Source: an uncultured Rubrobacteraceae bacterium
Lineage (GTDB): Bacteria > Actinomycetota > Rubrobacteria > Rubrobacterales > Rubrobacteraceae
Assembly (NCBI GenBank): GCA_902806015.1
Contig: CADCUZ010000029.1
Span: forward strand, 1-7,175
Direction of reading: 5' to 3'
DNA length: 7,175 bases
Shown here: positions 6,018-7,175 of the stretch, piece after piece
How the letters are laid out: the number at the start of each line of letters is the position of its first letter
How positions within the stretch are numbered: the stretch's first letter is position 1
The notes under the pieces: model-generated
Seen by the model: only the letters and a program-made list of their open reading frames with translations
The model's database searches: none
Told to the model about the DNA's origin: nothing
Position numbers and translations under genes: made by a program

Positions 6018-7175
6018 TCAGCCCCGCGTTCCGCTGCGGACGTCTTGTTCGGAGAGGATGGAGGCCAGCTCCTCCCGCCTGACGCAGTTCTCGAAGCGGA
6101 AGGAGCGCATCATATCGTCTATCTCCGCCTCGTCCATCCCGCGGAAGAGCTCGCCGTACTCTTTAAGCATCGGCTCGGCAAGCAGGATGTTGCGCACGAG
6201 CAGCTCGATCTCCCGCTGGGTCCCGAACGGGAAGGGTTCGTGTTGCGGGTACTCCTCGGCGAACAGCCTCTCCAGCGGCTGCATGACGTGCCGGATCTTG
6301 GCGTCCGTGCCGCCCCAGGCGTCGACCCCGAGCCTCGCCTTCTTCTCGACGATTGGCCTGATGCGCTCGACCCAGGGCGAGTCGGGCGCGGCGTAGACGA
6401 CGCCCTGCAGGCCGATGTCCTTGTACGTCCAGATCGCCCAGTTGGCGCCGTGGCGGGCGTAGATTCCGAGCTGGTCGCGCAACAGTCCCCTTCGCATCTC
6501 GTGCGAGCCCGGGTCGTCGGGCGGGTAGACCGGCCCGAACTCGCCGACCCACACGGGGACGTCGTGCTCCAGCATGTACCGGCTGCGCTTGAGGAACGTC
6601 TCTTCCAGCGTCTGCTGGTCCACGTACTCGCCGCGCGAGACGCCGGGGTAGGAGCCGCCGTCCACGAAGCCGGGGAGGGCGTAGTCGTGGTTGGTGTAGA
6701 CGACGCCGGGCCACGGATCGCCGAACATGTGGAAGTCCACCGAGTAGCGGTTGCCTTCGAGAAAGATCAGGTGCTCCGGGTCCACGGCCCGGATCGCCTC
6801 GTACAGACGCCTGTAGAACGGCATGAGCAGCTCTTCCGTCGGGTCCGCGGGCTCGTTTATGGGGTTGTAGCCGGCGACCCACGGGTTCCCCTTGTAGCGC
6901 TCGGCGATGCGCTCCCAGAGGTTGACGGTCCTGTCCTGGAAGTGCCTGTGGCGCCAGAGCAGCGCCTTGTGCGTCGGGTTGTCCGAGTGCCAGTGCTGCG
7001 AGTGGATTATGGGCGGGCCGTACTCGACGCTGCGGTCCAGGGGGAAACCCTCGCCCGCGAGCAGCCTGCGGCGGGTCTCGGCGTAGGCTGCCAGGTTCTC
7101 CTCGCTGCTCCTTACGTACTCGCCGACGGGAACGTCGTAGCGCTCGATGAGCTCGTCGTCCTTGAGAAAGGTACA
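6018..7175 (-). CDS. Glycoside hydrolase, GH5 cellulase-like (5' end cut by window edge)
   Basis: Retaining endo- or exo-glycosidase of the GH5 / clan A type, acting on beta-glucan, mannan or related chains or oligomers. The visible 385 residues run open to the right edge, so the real start and any signal peptide are outside. Read in frame from the edge: WERIAERYKGNPWVAGY, then PINEP with the acid/base Glu at about 108; LIFLEGN on the next strand; the NHDY His/Tyr pair near 164; WVGEFGP with the nucleophile Glu at about 212; and AIWTYKD with the platform Trp near 249. The barrel ends near residue 275. About 110 residues follow with a charged, helix-like look (FRGMDEAEIDDMMRSF, then FENCVRREEL), which is more than a minimal GH5 needs. 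A start at the internal ATG 6822-6824 would delete the catalytic acid and is wrong. GH5 is the best fit, subfamily undetermined; another clan A family is possible. Confidence 0.9.
   Translation of the reverse strand, partial: CTFLKDDELIERYDVPVGEYVRSSEENLAAYAETRRRLLAGEGFPLDRSVEYGPPIIHSQHWHSDNPTHKALLWRHRHFQDRTVNLWERIAERYKGNPWVAGYNPINEPADPTEELLMPFYRRLYEAIRAVDPEHLIFLEGNRYSVDFHMFGDPWPGVVYTNHDYALPGFVDGGSYPGVSRGEYVDQQTLEETFLKRSRYMLEHDVPVWVGEFGPVYPPDDPGSHEMRRGLLRDQLGIYARHGANWAIWTYKDIGLQGVVYAAPDSPWVERIRPIVEKKARLGVDAWGGTDAKIRHVMQPLERLFAEEYPQHEPFPFGTQREIELLVRNILLAEPMLKEYGELFRGMDEAEIDDMMRSFRFENCVRREELASILSEQDVRSGTRG

Noticed and set aside
6163..6882. Minus-strand frame of 239 codons overlapping the GH5 gene
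   Set aside because: Arg-rich shadow; the GH5 frame carries NEP and GEFG motifs across the same region.
1..7175. CebR-type operator, tRNA, CRISPR array, insertion sequence or long repeat
   Set aside because: Looked for by eye on both strands; no TGGGAGCGCTCCCA-like palindrome in the gaps, no repeat-spacer pattern, no transposase and no tRNA-like fold.

Overview
The window reads as a stretch of bacterial chromosome from a high-GC organism. Seven genes lie on the minus strand, tightly packed, and nothing convincing is coded on the plus strand. High GC, frequent AGG arginine codons, very frequent TTG starts behind strong Shine-Dalgarno sequences, a Tat-type lipoprotein signal on the sugar-binding protein and an ABC importer with no ATPase beside it all suggest an actinobacterium. 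A Rubrobacter-like lineage is my guess from style only; no marker gene is present to prove it.

Layout in the direction of transcription (right to left): a GH5-type glycoside hydrolase that enters from beyond the right edge (6018-7175, 5' end missing); a GH1 beta-glucosidase (4554-5936); a histidine phosphatase of the phosphoglycerate-mutase-like family whose TTG start overlaps the GH1 stop (3889-4557); an aldo/keto reductase (2869-3855); an ABC sugar-binding lipoprotein (1445-2773, start debatable); a MalF/UgpA-type permease (536-1432); and a MalG/UgpE-type permease running off the left edge (1-534). Gaps are 81, overlap 3, 33, 95, 12 and 1 nt. The layout therefore looks like one operon, with the 95-nt gap before the binding protein the only place with room for extra control.

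As a unit this looks like an oligosaccharide-utilisation locus. The binding protein and two permeases would import a beta-linked oligosaccharide. GH5 cuts beta-glucan or beta-mannan type chains or oligomers, and GH1, which has no signal peptide, releases monosaccharides in the cytoplasm. The aldo/keto reductase and the phosphatase lie between hydrolases and transporter and may act on a downstream sugar or aldehyde, but their substrates cannot be read from sequence. The transporter ATPase is absent from the window and may be encoded elsewhere (MsiK-like) or beyond the left edge.

Points that deserve attention are the run of TTG starts, an 8-bp hairpin in the 95-nt gap before the binding-protein gene, the uncertain N-terminus of that protein, and a helix-rich C-terminal extension on the GH5 enzyme. 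I did not find a clearly new system; most of the window is a well-formed carbohydrate operon.
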